Source: Klebsiella michiganensis (GTDB taxonomy: Bacteria > Pseudomonadota > Gammaproteobacteria > Enterobacterales > Enterobacteriaceae). Taken from it: a stretch of DNA of 64,000 nucleotides. Below the pieces are notes generated by a model. It did not search any database. It worked only from the letters and a program-made list of their open reading frames with translations, and was not told the origin of the DNA. Where the stretch lies: assembly GCF_002925905.1 (NCBI RefSeq), contig NZ_PRDB01000002.1, positions 1 to 64,000 on the forward strand. The letters run 5' to 3'. This document shows positions 36,224 through 44,007 of the stretch, one piece after another. The stretch's first letter is position 1. Every line of letters starts with the position of its first letter. The translations under genes were made by a program, and so were the position numbers.

Positions 36224-37143
36224 AATCTTTTTTCTCTTTGCTGGGCCGTTACGCGCTGACGTTAATCGCAGTAGCGGTAGCGGCCTGCGTGGCGTTTATT
36301 TTCTGGAAACAGTATGCGCAGACGCCCTGGACGCGCGATGGCCGGGTTCGGGCAGATGTGGTGCAGATTGCGCCGGATGTTTCCGGGCCGGTGAGCAGCG
36401 TGGCGGTGCGGGATAATCAGTGGGTTAACCGCGGCGATGTGCTTTATGCCATCGACCCGCGCTGGCTGAAGCTGGCGGTGCTCAGCGCGCAGGCCGACGT
36501 CGAAGCAAAACGTCATGAAATGCTGATGCGCCAGGATGCCGCCCGGCGACGCGCGCTCATCAAAGGGGTCATTTCCGGCGAGGATATCCAGCAAACAGGC
36601 AGCGCAGCGCGCGTCGCGGCGGCCAATTATCAGGGGGCGCTGGCTGCGCTGGAACTGGCGCAGCTGAATTTATCCCATGCAACGGTGCGCGCCCCGGTTA
36701 CCGGCTACGTGACGCATCTTCGGCTCCGCCCCGGCGACTACGCCGCGGCGGGAGAGACAAAGATCGCCGTGGTCGATGCGCACAGTTTCTGGGTGGTGGG
36801 CTATTTTGAAGAGACTAAGCTGCGTCATATTCGCGTCGGGAGGGCCGCACACATTTCGCTGATGGGGTTTGACCCGCTCATCACCGGGCACGTGGAGAGT
36901 ATCGGCCGGGGGATCGATGATAGCAATGACGAGACCGGCGGGCTGGGGCTGCCGGATGTCAATCCCACCTTCAGCTGGGTGCGACTTGCGCAGCGAGTCC
37001 CCGTTCGTATTCAGTTAGATAAGATACCGGAAGGGATTGAACTGGTGGCGGGACTATCCGCCAGCGTTTCCATCCTGCCTGAAAACCCTGACGGCGGGCG
37101 TAGCGGAGGATCGGGCTACGTGGCTCAGGCTATCCACCCATAG
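36220..37143 (+). CDS. HlyD-family periplasmic adaptor (AaeA-like)
   Basis: A 307-residue membrane-fusion protein with one N-terminal membrane anchor (about residues 10-30), a barrel-sandwich (biotinyl-lipoyl-like) domain (VRADVVQIAPDVSGPVSSVA and ATVRAPVTGYVTHLRLRPGD), a short helical hairpin and a beta-barrel. It links the FUSC pump to an outer-membrane channel. It is the last gene of the three-gene operon. Confidence 0.9.
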   Translation: MKSFFSLLGRYALTLIAVAVAACVAFIFWKQYAQTPWTRDGRVRADVVQIAPDVSGPVSSVAVRDNQWVNRGDVLYAIDPRWLKLAVLSAQADVEAKRHEMLMRQDAARRRALIKGVISGEDIQQTGSAARVAAANYQGALAALELAQLNLSHATVRAPVTGYVTHLRLRPGDYAAAGETKIAVVDAHSFWVVGYFEETKLRHIRVGRAAHISLMGFDPLITGHVESIGRGIDDSNDETGGLGLPDVNPTFSWVRLAQRVPVRIQLDKIPEGIELVAGLSASVSILPENPDGGRSGGSGYVAQAIHP

Positions 37144-37253
37144 TGGACCCGAGACTCAATGAGGAAACGACGCTTCCTGCAAAAATATCTGGCCCGAATA
37201 TACCGAACTCGATATTCTGTAATGCTTTGTATTTTTTGTGAACAGGAAAAAGT

Positions 37254-38054
37254 ATGCTTAGTACGTTACCCGATTTACACAGAAGTTTTGCAGAGCAACT
37301 CAAGCTTAACGTTCAGTCTGACGCCCGGATTCACTCCCTGCTCGGGGGCGGATCGCTTATTCATGGCGGATTTGATAAATACTCCGATTTGGATTTTGTC
37401 GTTGTGGTAGACCCTCTCTACTACGATGAAATCATGGAGCAGCGTGTGGCGTTCGCCGGAACAGCAGGCAACCTGCTGCATGCGTTCGCCGGGGAACATG
37501 TCGGAGAGCCTCGCCTGCTGATATGCCTGTATGGCCCTGAACTCCTCCATGTCGATCTGAAATTTGTCACCCTGGACATGCTCACTCAACGCGTTGAGGA
37601 GCCGGTAGTGTTATTTTCTCGCGATCGCCATGCCCTGGAGCGACATCTGGCACAATTTCGGGCCCAGTGGCCTGACATGACGCCGGAGTGGTTTGAGTCC
37701 CGAGCCTGGATCTGGCTTCATTATGCGGTGGTTAAACTGGGAAGGGGCGAACTTTTCGAAGCGATGGGTATGCTGTCATTCTTCCGGGAGCAAGTGCTGG
37801 GACCGATGCTGTACCGCCGCGCCAATCTACCGCAGCGTGGGGTTCGCCGCATTGAATGCCACAATATCGATCCTGAGGGCCTGCTGACCTCCACGCTGAC
37901 CACGCACGATCGTGACTCCGTCAGCATCGCCATCAGCAAGGCGGTTGACGCTTATATCAATCTGCGCGCTGATGCGCTGCCTGAAAATATCGCGGACGAT
38001 GCGGCACGACGGGCGCTCCTTGCCATGCTGAAAGCGTATTCTGAACGGGTTTAA
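37254..38054 (+). CDS. Nucleotidyltransferase-domain protein
   Basis: A 266-residue protein of the polymerase-beta-like nucleotidyltransferase superfamily: GGGSLIHGGFDKYSDLDFVV carries the Gly-Ser and Asp-X-Asp metal motif, and HVDLKFV probably the third Asp. Relatives include aminoglycoside and lincosamide nucleotidyltransferases, so antibiotic modification is possible but not shown. The C-terminal part is helical. AGGAAAAAGT precedes the ATG. It has no operon partner. Confidence 0.8.
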   Translation: MLSTLPDLHRSFAEQLKLNVQSDARIHSLLGGGSLIHGGFDKYSDLDFVVVVDPLYYDEIMEQRVAFAGTAGNLLHAFAGEHVGEPRLLICLYGPELLHVDLKFVTLDMLTQRVEEPVVLFSRDRHALERHLAQFRAQWPDMTPEWFESRAWIWLHYAVVKLGRGELFEAMGMLSFFREQVLGPMLYRRANLPQRGVRRIECHNIDPEGLLTSTLTTHDRDSVSIAISKAVDAYINLRADALPENIADDAARRALLAMLKAYSERV

Positions 38055-38427
38055 ACGATACTTCCGGCCGCTTAAGTGGCCGGAATGTAAAAGAGAGTCT
38101 GATACACATCATTGAAGGCCCGCTCCTCCTCATTGCAAACCCTGGCTTTGTTGAGTCTGGCAGCTATATGCCAGAAGCGGATGTCTTAAGCCTGTTCTTT
38201 CCTTTAAACGCGAATACCGCAGGATATCGACCTGAATATTATTGATTTCATATCAAATACTTGCAATGGATTTTTAGCTATGGAAGAGATAAAAATCGCT
38301 GATGCTATATGAAACATTTTAATAATGACGGAATCGGATGTTGTTCGTAATGACCTTTAATTTGGAATGAGATATAACGTGCCTCGAAGAAAATTAACAT
38401 TCTCATAACGTAATTAGGGTTAAGCAA
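38055..38427. other. Intergenic stretch upstream of the second asd gene
   Basis: A 373-bp gap that holds repeat copy 10 in its left part and strongly AT-rich sequence from 38230 to 38427, where the promoter should lie. I see no lysine riboswitch-like conserved core and no ORF. Confidence 0.5.
38118..38182 (+). repeat. GTCCGC double-hairpin repeat (copy 10, diverged)
   Basis: The left half is GCCCGCTCCTCCTCATTGC with a decayed arm; the right half ends ATGCCAGAAGCGGATGTC. Order, spacing and orientation match the other copies. Confidence 0.65.
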
Positions 38428-39546
38428 ATGAAGCAGGTTGGCATTGTTGGTTGGCGAGGAATGGTCGGTTCTGTTTTGCTACAGCGAATGATCGAAGAGA
38501 ACGACTTCGACAATATATCGGCGCATTTTTTCAGCACCTCCAGTGCAGGAGCCGCCGGTCCTGTCATTGATGGCGTCAGCTACACACTTAAAGATGCTAA
38601 TTCCGTAAGTGCGCTGGCCGAAATGGACATCATCATAACCTGCCAGGGCGGGGATTATACCAAAGCAATATACCCTGCTTTGCTTAACCATGGCTGGGAA
38701 GGCTACTGGATTGACGCGGCCTCAGCGCTACGGATGGATGAGAAAGCCTGCATTATTCTCGACCCCGTCAACCGCAACAATATCGATCGTGCAATTAAAG
38801 AAGGTATTAAACTTTTTGTCGGCGGCAACTGTTCCATTACGCTGAGTCTTATGGGGCTGGCTGGGTTGATAAAGGCTGACTTGATCGAATGGATGAGTGT
38901 GATGACCTACCAGTCCGCATCGGGTGCTGGTGCACAGTATGTACGGGAACTCATTGCGCAAAGTGCCTACATAAGCCGCCATTTATCTCCGGATGAGCTG
39001 GCATCCTCAGGTTCAGTGCTTCCGTTAGTTAATAAGGTCAGTGAATTGATTAACAGCGCTGATATGCCGACCCAAAACTTCGGTGCACCTTTGATGGGCA
39101 GCATCATTCCCTGGATTGACAGCGATTTAGGCGATGGCAATAGCCGTGAAGAATGGAAAGGTGAGGCGGAAACCAACAAAATTTTAGGCCTGTCTCCCGG
39201 TACGATCCCGGTAAACGGCTTATGCATACGCGTCGGCGTGATCCGCTGCCACAGCGCTGCTATAACCCTTAAGCTCAAGCGTGAAGTCAACGAAGAGGAA
39301 TTTGCAGAATTAGTGATGAATTCCCACCCCTGGGTTAACTATGTGCCCAATAACAAGGAAGAGAGTGTCCGTACCCTGACACCGGCCTGTATCAGCGGTT
39401 CGCTTAAGGTGGGTATTGGCCGTTACAAGAAAATGTCGCTAAACAATGAACCGATCTACTCGGTCCTGACGGTCGGCGATCAGCTATTGTGGGGAGCAGC
39501 GGAACCATTACGCCGCATGTTGAATATTTTGGCTGGCAAAGCGTGA
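38428..39546 (+). CDS. Aspartate-semialdehyde dehydrogenase, accessory paralogue
   Basis: A 372-residue enzyme clearly homologous to enterobacterial Asd: GIVGWRGMVGSVLLQRM nucleotide-binding start, catalytic Cys135 in FVGGNCSITL, SREEWKGQAE-like motif (SREEWKGEAETNKILG) and RCHSAA with the catalytic His. Asd reduces aspartyl phosphate to the semialdehyde for Lys, Thr, Met and cell-wall diaminopimelate. The housekeeping asd is normally elsewhere, so this is probably a second copy. It stands alone, has no neighbouring lysine or ectoine genes, and is well diverged from E. coli Asd. AGGGTTAAGCAA precedes the ATG. Confidence 0.9.
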   Translation: MKQVGIVGWRGMVGSVLLQRMIEENDFDNISAHFFSTSSAGAAGPVIDGVSYTLKDANSVSALAEMDIIITCQGGDYTKAIYPALLNHGWEGYWIDAASALRMDEKACIILDPVNRNNIDRAIKEGIKLFVGGNCSITLSLMGLAGLIKADLIEWMSVMTYQSASGAGAQYVRELIAQSAYISRHLSPDELASSGSVLPLVNKVSELINSADMPTQNFGAPLMGSIIPWIDSDLGDGNSREEWKGEAETNKILGLSPGTIPVNGLCIRVGVIRCHSAAITLKLKREVNEEEFAELVMNSHPWVNYVPNNKEESVRTLTPACISGSLKVGIGRYKKMSLNNEPIYSVLTVGDQLLWGAAEPLRRMLNILAGKA

Positions 39547-39618
39547 ATCATATTATGTGGACAAAACACCTCCCCCTAAACTCAACGGCATAGATACAAG
39601 CTGAATACGGAGCACTTG

Positions 39619-40155
39619 ATGGTCACCACACATGTTTTTATCGCGGTCAGTCTTGATGGTTATATCGCCCGACAGGATGGCGATATCGACTGGCTGTTGC
39701 AGCGCGATGACCCGACAGAAGATCATGGCTATGCCGCATTCATCGCGGACAAAGATTGGATCGTTATGGGCCGGGGGAGCTATGAGAAAGCGCTGACTTT
39801 TGACCAATGGCCTTACGATCGACCCGTGCTGGTTCTCTCCCGACAGCTAACCGATACCGCCATTCCCGAGGCGCTGAAGGGCAAAGTGCAGCTCTCAAGC
39901 CGCACGCCGGGGGAAGTGCTTGCTGACCTGGCGGCGCAAAACGCGCATCGCGTCTATCTGGATGGCGGGCAGGTAATACAGTCGTTCCTGCGTGAAGGTC
40001 TGGTCGCCGATATCGTTATCACGATCGTTCCTGTCCTGCTCGGTTCGGGAAAACCATTGTTCGGATCCCTGACCAGGGATATCGATTTGACGCTGTTATC
40101 AAGCCGCAGCTTCCCTTCGGGACTGGTGCAGTCGCACTATCGGCTGACGTCATAA
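39619..40155 (+). CDS. RibD C-terminal/dihydrofolate reductase-like protein
   Basis: A 178-residue protein of the RibD_C fold (HVFIAVSLDGYIARQDGDID start, VMGRGSYEKALTFDQWPYD, and the NADP-loop-like HRVYLDGGQVIQSFLREGL). Stand-alone members such as YyaP/YwjB are of unknown function. The ATG at 39619 is chosen; an adjacent TTG only adds one residue. It lies 72 bp behind the asd paralogue on the same strand. Confidence 0.87.
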   Translation: MVTTHVFIAVSLDGYIARQDGDIDWLLQRDDPTEDHGYAAFIADKDWIVMGRGSYEKALTFDQWPYDRPVLVLSRQLTDTAIPEALKGKVQLSSRTPGEVLADLAAQNAHRVYLDGGQVIQSFLREGLVADIVITIVPVLLGSGKPLFGSLTRDIDLTLLSSRSFPSGLVQSHYRLTS

Positions 40156-40193
40156 ACGGCATATAAACCTGACGGCGGCCTACGCTAAAGCAA

Positions 40194-40218
40194 CAGTACC
40201 GCCCTGCCAGCGGTACTG
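40194..40218. other. Perfect 9-bp hairpin between two small genes
   Basis: CAGTACCGC pairs with GCGGTACTG around a seven-base loop. No T-run follows, so it is not a standard terminator; it could be an operator or an RNA structure ahead of the DinB-like gene, which starts 44 bp later. Confidence 0.5.
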
Positions 40219-40261
40219 AATGTTACTGATATAATCACAAAATAGATAAAAGAGGTGACGC

Positions 40262-40753
40262 ATGGGTACTGACAAAATAGCTACGCTGTTTAGATACAAA
40301 CGCTGGATAGATATTGAAACGCTACAAGCGATTAAAAGAATTGATGCGTCTGCGAATGCAGAAAAACGCCATCTGACGCTCAGATTAATGAATCACATAC
40401 ATGTGGTTGATATGATCTTCCGCGCTAACATTACCGGCCAGAAGCACTCCTACACCGCACTGAACACGCCAGAGACGCCCTCTGCCGATGAGCTTCTGAG
40501 AACAATGACTGAATGTACAGACTGGTATATTCAATACGTCAATGCTATGTCCCCCGTTGACCTTGCTGAAACCATTAAATTCCAGTTTGTCGATGGCGGA
40601 CCTGGTGAGATGAAGGCGGTTGATATGCTCAATCATGTGCTGTTTCACGGAACATATCATCGCGGCGCTGTAGGTTGGCTACTTTCAGAAAGTGGTGTCA
40701 CCCCACCCAAGGACGTACTGACCGTCTTTCTAAGAGATCATAACCACGAGTAA
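40262..40753 (+). CDS. DinB/YfiT-like four-helix-bundle protein
   Basis: A 163-residue member of the DinB superfamily: the metal-binding histidines are visible in LMNHIHVVDMIF and HVLFHGTYHRGAVGWLL. Relatives include thiol-dependent transferases (bacillithiol, mycothiol or glutathione type). Despite the name, damage induction is not implied; no LexA box is seen. AAAGAGGTGACGC before the ATG is a good ribosome site. Confidence 0.88.
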   Translation: MGTDKIATLFRYKRWIDIETLQAIKRIDASANAEKRHLTLRLMNHIHVVDMIFRANITGQKHSYTALNTPETPSADELLRTMTECTDWYIQYVNAMSPVDLAETIKFQFVDGGPGEMKAVDMLNHVLFHGTYHRGAVGWLLSESGVTPPKDVLTVFLRDHNHE

Positions 40754-40877
40754 CCGAGTCATATCAATTTCCTCCCTTAGCCCTTAAAGCAAAAAATTAA
40801 GGAGCTTCGATCCCCTCAGTCAGTGAGTGAAAACCTTTTGCCGCAAGATGGGCGGGGCCTCGCCCGCCCTGCCGCCG

Positions 40878-41693
40878 CTACCGCGGCCAGACCTGCGGAA
40901 ACTCATCGGCGACAAGCGGCTCTCCGTCGCGAAGCTTAAGCCCCGGAAACGGCGGCGACGTCACGCCGCCGCGGTCGGCGAATGTCGCATCATCCCCTAC
41001 CCAACGGGCGGAAAATACCCGCCGCGCGCGGGCGGTTGAATTGCCCTTTGCGCCATGCAGCGTGCGGAAATGAAAAGCGACCGCATCGCCCGGCTCCAGC
41101 GCCCAGCTGACGATATCGTAATCCTCCTGATGGGCATCAATGTCCGGCAGCTCTTTAAAGCGCGAATGGGAATAGAGCTTTGAACCGTTAAACCGCGTTG
41201 GGCTGAACTCATCGTTCCAGCGATGGGAACCGCGAATACAGCGCAGCGAAATCGCCTCCGCTACCGGATCGAGCGGGATCCACAGGCTGACATTCTGCCG
41301 CCCCTCCACGCAGTAATAGGGCTGATCGTGGTGCCATGGCGTTACCGTACTGCCGCCGGGCTGTTTCACCAGCGTGTGCTCGTGGAAAAACTTCGCCGTC
41401 TGCGACCCCATCAGCGCCGCGGCGATCTCCGCCGCCGGCGACTGAAAAACAAAATCGCGAAATTCCGGGATTCGTTGCCAGTTACAATAGTCCTGAAAAA
41501 ACGGCGCCGAACCGTCCTCGGGGATCACTGTCCGCGCGTGACCGTACTCGCTGGGGTTCGCCATCAGCGCGGCGACGCCGCGCGACAGGCTCTCGATCCA
41601 CGGCGTGAACACGCCTTTAAGTAGCACGACGCCGTCGGCCTGCCAGCGGTCGACGGTCTGTTGATCAATAAGCGGGGAGTTCGGGTTTTGCAT
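40878..41693 (-). CDS. PhyH-family Fe(II)/2-oxoglutarate dioxygenase, first of two
   Basis: A 271-residue phytanoyl-CoA-dioxygenase-like enzyme: the facial triad is His-X-Asp in TPWHHDQPYYC and the distal His in RTLHGAKGNS, with a 2-oxoglutarate-binding Arg in the ARRVFSARW tract. Such enzymes hydroxylate small molecules, including amino acid and phosphonate derivatives. The start at 41693 follows AGGA at good distance; ATG 41702 is an alternative. It is the last gene of a five-gene minus-strand operon, 23 bp after the M20 hydrolase gene. Confidence 0.88.
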   Translation of the reverse strand: MQNPNSPLIDQQTVDRWQADGVVLLKGVFTPWIESLSRGVAALMANPSEYGHARTVIPEDGSAPFFQDYCNWQRIPEFRDFVFQSPAAEIAAALMGSQTAKFFHEHTLVKQPGGSTVTPWHHDQPYYCVEGRQNVSLWIPLDPVAEAISLRCIRGSHRWNDEFSPTRFNGSKLYSHSRFKELPDIDAHQEDYDIVSWALEPGDAVAFHFRTLHGAKGNSTARARRVFSARWVGDDATFADRGGVTSPPFPGLKLRDGEPLVADEFPQVWPR

Positions 41694-41716
41694 AGTCGCC
41701 ATCCTGTGTTGATAAA

Positions 41717-42886
41717 TCAGCGAAGAGAATCGGAGGGATCGGCGCGCATCCAGGCGCAAAGGTTTTCCAGCATCGCCATACAGCGTTCGGTCTGGGGAAT
41801 ACTGATATATTCGTCCGCCTTGTGGCCCTGAGCCATGCTGCCCGGCCCGCAGATCAGCGTCGCGACGCCCGCCTCGTCAAACAGGCCGCCTTCGGTGCCG
41901 TAGGCGACGGTGGTGAAATCGTCGCTGCCGCACCACTGCGCCAGCCAGCGGGCGAACTCTGACTGCGGGTCGCTCAGCAGCCCCGGATAGTGGCTCAGCG
42001 TCTGGAAATGAATATCGCTGCGCTGCGCCACCTTGCGCATCGCCGGAAGCAGCTGCTCGCGGGCATAATCGCCCAGGGCGTCGGTCACGGCCTGCGGGCG
42101 CGTGCCGGGTAAATAGCGAATCTCAAAGTCGAACCAGCAGGATTGCGGAACGATATTCAGCGCCGCGCCGCCGTGAATCGTCCCCACCTGCAGCGTGCCC
42201 GAGGGCGGCGAAAACCGGCTATCCTGCTGCTGCGCAAGGCTTTCACCCAGCGCGTCCAGCCGGGAAATCAGCCTGGCCGCGTAGCTGATCGCGTTAACCC
42301 CTTCCGGGGCGTAGGCCGAGTGGCAGGAGTGCCCTTCCACGCGGCAGCGCACCGCGAGCTTGCCTTTATGGCCGTAGACCGGGCGCATGTCGGTCGGCTC
42401 GCCGATAATGCACAGCGCCGGTTTCCCGGCGGAGGCGCGGAGAAAATCCACCAGGCTGCGCACGCCCAGGCAGCCAACCTCCTCATCATAAGAGAATCCC
42501 AGGTGCAGCGGCATCCGCAGCGGCGCGGCAAGAAACGCCTCCAGCGACGCCAGCACGCAGGCGATAAACCCTTTCATATCCGCGCTGCCGCGACCGTAGT
42601 AGCGCCCGTCACGTTCGGTAAGGGCGAACGGCGGCACCGTCCACGCCTGACCATCCACCGGCACCACGTCGGTATGGCCGGAGAGCATCACCCCGCCGGG
42701 GCCGGTTGGCCCAAGGCGGGCATAGAGGTTTGCCTTGCGCCCTTCGTCGTCATAAAACAGCTGCGACGTCACGCCGCGCGCGCGCAGAAAGTCGCCGATC
42801 CAGGCAATCAGCGCCAGATTCGACTCGCGGCTGGTGGTATCAAACGCCAGCAGCGCGCCGAGGATCTCACGCACGCGGTTATTCAT
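41717..42886 (-). CDS. M20-family metallohydrolase, ArgE/acetylornithine deacetylase-like
   Basis: A 389-residue enzyme with zinc-ligand motifs of the M20 family: SGHTDVVPVDG, GRGSADMKG, SYDEEVGCLG, GEPTD and the late GPGSMAQGHKADEY. Domain order is split catalytic domain with an inserted dimerisation domain. It should remove an acyl group from an N-acylated amino acid, as ArgE does, but the context points to a catabolic substrate rather than ornithine. The start ATG (42886) overlaps the stop of DUF1028 by 8 bp, showing translational coupling. Confidence 0.9.
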   Translation of the reverse strand: MNNRVREILGALLAFDTTSRESNLALIAWIGDFLRARGVTSQLFYDDEGRKANLYARLGPTGPGGVMLSGHTDVVPVDGQAWTVPPFALTERDGRYYGRGSADMKGFIACVLASLEAFLAAPLRMPLHLGFSYDEEVGCLGVRSLVDFLRASAGKPALCIIGEPTDMRPVYGHKGKLAVRCRVEGHSCHSAYAPEGVNAISYAARLISRLDALGESLAQQQDSRFSPPSGTLQVGTIHGGAALNIVPQSCWFDFEIRYLPGTRPQAVTDALGDYAREQLLPAMRKVAQRSDIHFQTLSHYPGLLSDPQSEFARWLAQWCGSDDFTTVAYGTEGGLFDEAGVATLICGPGSMAQGHKADEYISIPQTERCMAMLENLCAWMRADPSDSLR

Positions 42887-43553
42887 CGCCCGGCACCCCG
42901 TAGGTCGGCGCTTCGCGCGGGTCAAGCGCGCGGGTGATGTACGCTTCCATCTGCGGCTCGTAGGCCAGCCACAGCGCTTCCAGCGCCGCTACCGGGCGTT
43001 CTTCCGCCCAGTCGACGCGTAAATCCACCACCGGCCAGGCGTAATCCTCCACGACTTTAAGCGCCGCCGAGTGCTCCGGCCCGGCTTCGCCGCCCGCATC
43101 GATACCCGCCTGCAAAGCCGCGATCAGGCGGCTGGCCAGTTCGCCGCTGGCGGCTTCGAACGCCGCCGTCATGGCGGTAATCACCTGCGGGTTGGCCAGC
43201 ATATTCCCCGCCGCCACGCAGTTCTCGCCCTGCGCCAGCTGCCAGATGCCGAGCGTATGCTCGCCGCTGAACACGGCGCTCTCGCCGCTGGCGTCGATGA
43301 CCGCCACCTGGCGATAATCGCTAAACCGGTCTTCGCCCAGCGCCTGCGTCAGGGCCTGCTGCGGCGTGAGCCCCGCCTCAAGCCCGGCAAGAATCTGCGG
43401 TCCGAGCGCGGGCAGCGTGATGTTCTGGCTGGACACCGCGCCAACGCCCGCCAGCAGCCACGGGCAGCGGGCGCCGACGGCAATGCTGGATGAGCTAATC
43501 GCAATGCCCAGTTGACCCGACTCCGGGCACAGGGCGGAAATAGAGAGGGTCAT
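42879..43553 (-). CDS. DUF1028 Ntn-hydrolase-like protein
   Basis: A 224-residue DUF1028 protein (ISALCPESGQLGIAISSSSI start, RCPWLLAGVGAVSSQN), a family with an Ntn-hydrolase-like fold and no established activity, often seen near RidA and amino acid hydrolases. The ATG overlaps the RidA stop in an ATGA, and its own end overlaps the M20 start, so the three are made together. It presumably processes an amide or cyclic intermediate in the same pathway; that is inference. Confidence 0.88.
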   Translation of the reverse strand: MTLSISALCPESGQLGIAISSSSIAVGARCPWLLAGVGAVSSQNITLPALGPQILAGLEAGLTPQQALTQALGEDRFSDYRQVAVIDASGESAVFSGEHTLGIWQLAQGENCVAAGNMLANPQVITAMTAAFEAASGELASRLIAALQAGIDAGGEAGPEHSAALKVVEDYAWPVVDLRVDWAEERPVAALEALWLAYEPQMEAYITRALDPREAPTYGVPGDE

Positions 43554-43984
43554 GGTGCCTCCTGCGCATGCCAGTCGTCAGGGATCACCGCCGTAACGTC
43601 AATTTCCATCAGCCACTGCGGCTGCGCGAGAGCCGATACCACCACGCCGGTCGAAATGGGAAACACGCCTTTGAGCCATTTCCCCACTTCCTGGTACACC
43701 GGTTCGCGGTAGCGCGGGTCGATCAGATAGGTCGTCGTTTTCACGATATGCGTCAGATCGCTGCCAGCCTCTTCCAGCAGCTGTTTAACGTTCTTCATCG
43801 CCTGTTCTGCCTGGGCGCGCGGGTCGCCCAGGCCGATCAAATTGCCGTCAAAATCGGTACCCACCTGACCGCGAACGTACACGGTGTTTCCCGCGCGCAC
43901 CGCCTGGCACAGATCGTTATTGAGCGTCTGATTGGGATAGGTTTCTTTGGTGTTAAACATCCGAATACGGGTATGGGTTGGCAT
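43550..43984 (-). CDS. RidA/YjgF/YER057c-family protein
   Basis: A 144-residue RidA-superfamily protein. RidA enzymes hydrolyse reactive imines and enamines; the archetypal Arg is at a position equivalent to VYVRGQVG in this sequence. The start at 43984 follows TTGAGGACGCAACCT; a longer form from 44008 would overlap the FMO stop. In this operon it should deal with an imine produced by the flavin monooxygenase or a later step. Confidence 0.88.
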   Translation of the reverse strand: MPTHTRIRMFNTKETYPNQTLNNDLCQAVRAGNTVYVRGQVGTDFDGNLIGLGDPRAQAEQAMKNVKQLLEEAGSDLTHIVKTTTYLIDPRYREPVYQEVGKWLKGVFPISTGVVVSALAQPQWLMEIDVTAVIPDDWHAQEAP

Positions 43985-44007
43985 AGGTTGCGTCCTCAAA
44001 TCAGGCA

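Noticed and set aside
38230-38427. Lysine riboswitch before the asd paralogue
   Set aside because: The leader is AT-rich and I could not find the conserved helical core; length alone is no evidence.
42143-42937. 264-codon plus-strand frame opposite the M20 gene
   Set aside because: The M20 zinc-ligand motifs are intact on the other strand; the plus frame has no family features.
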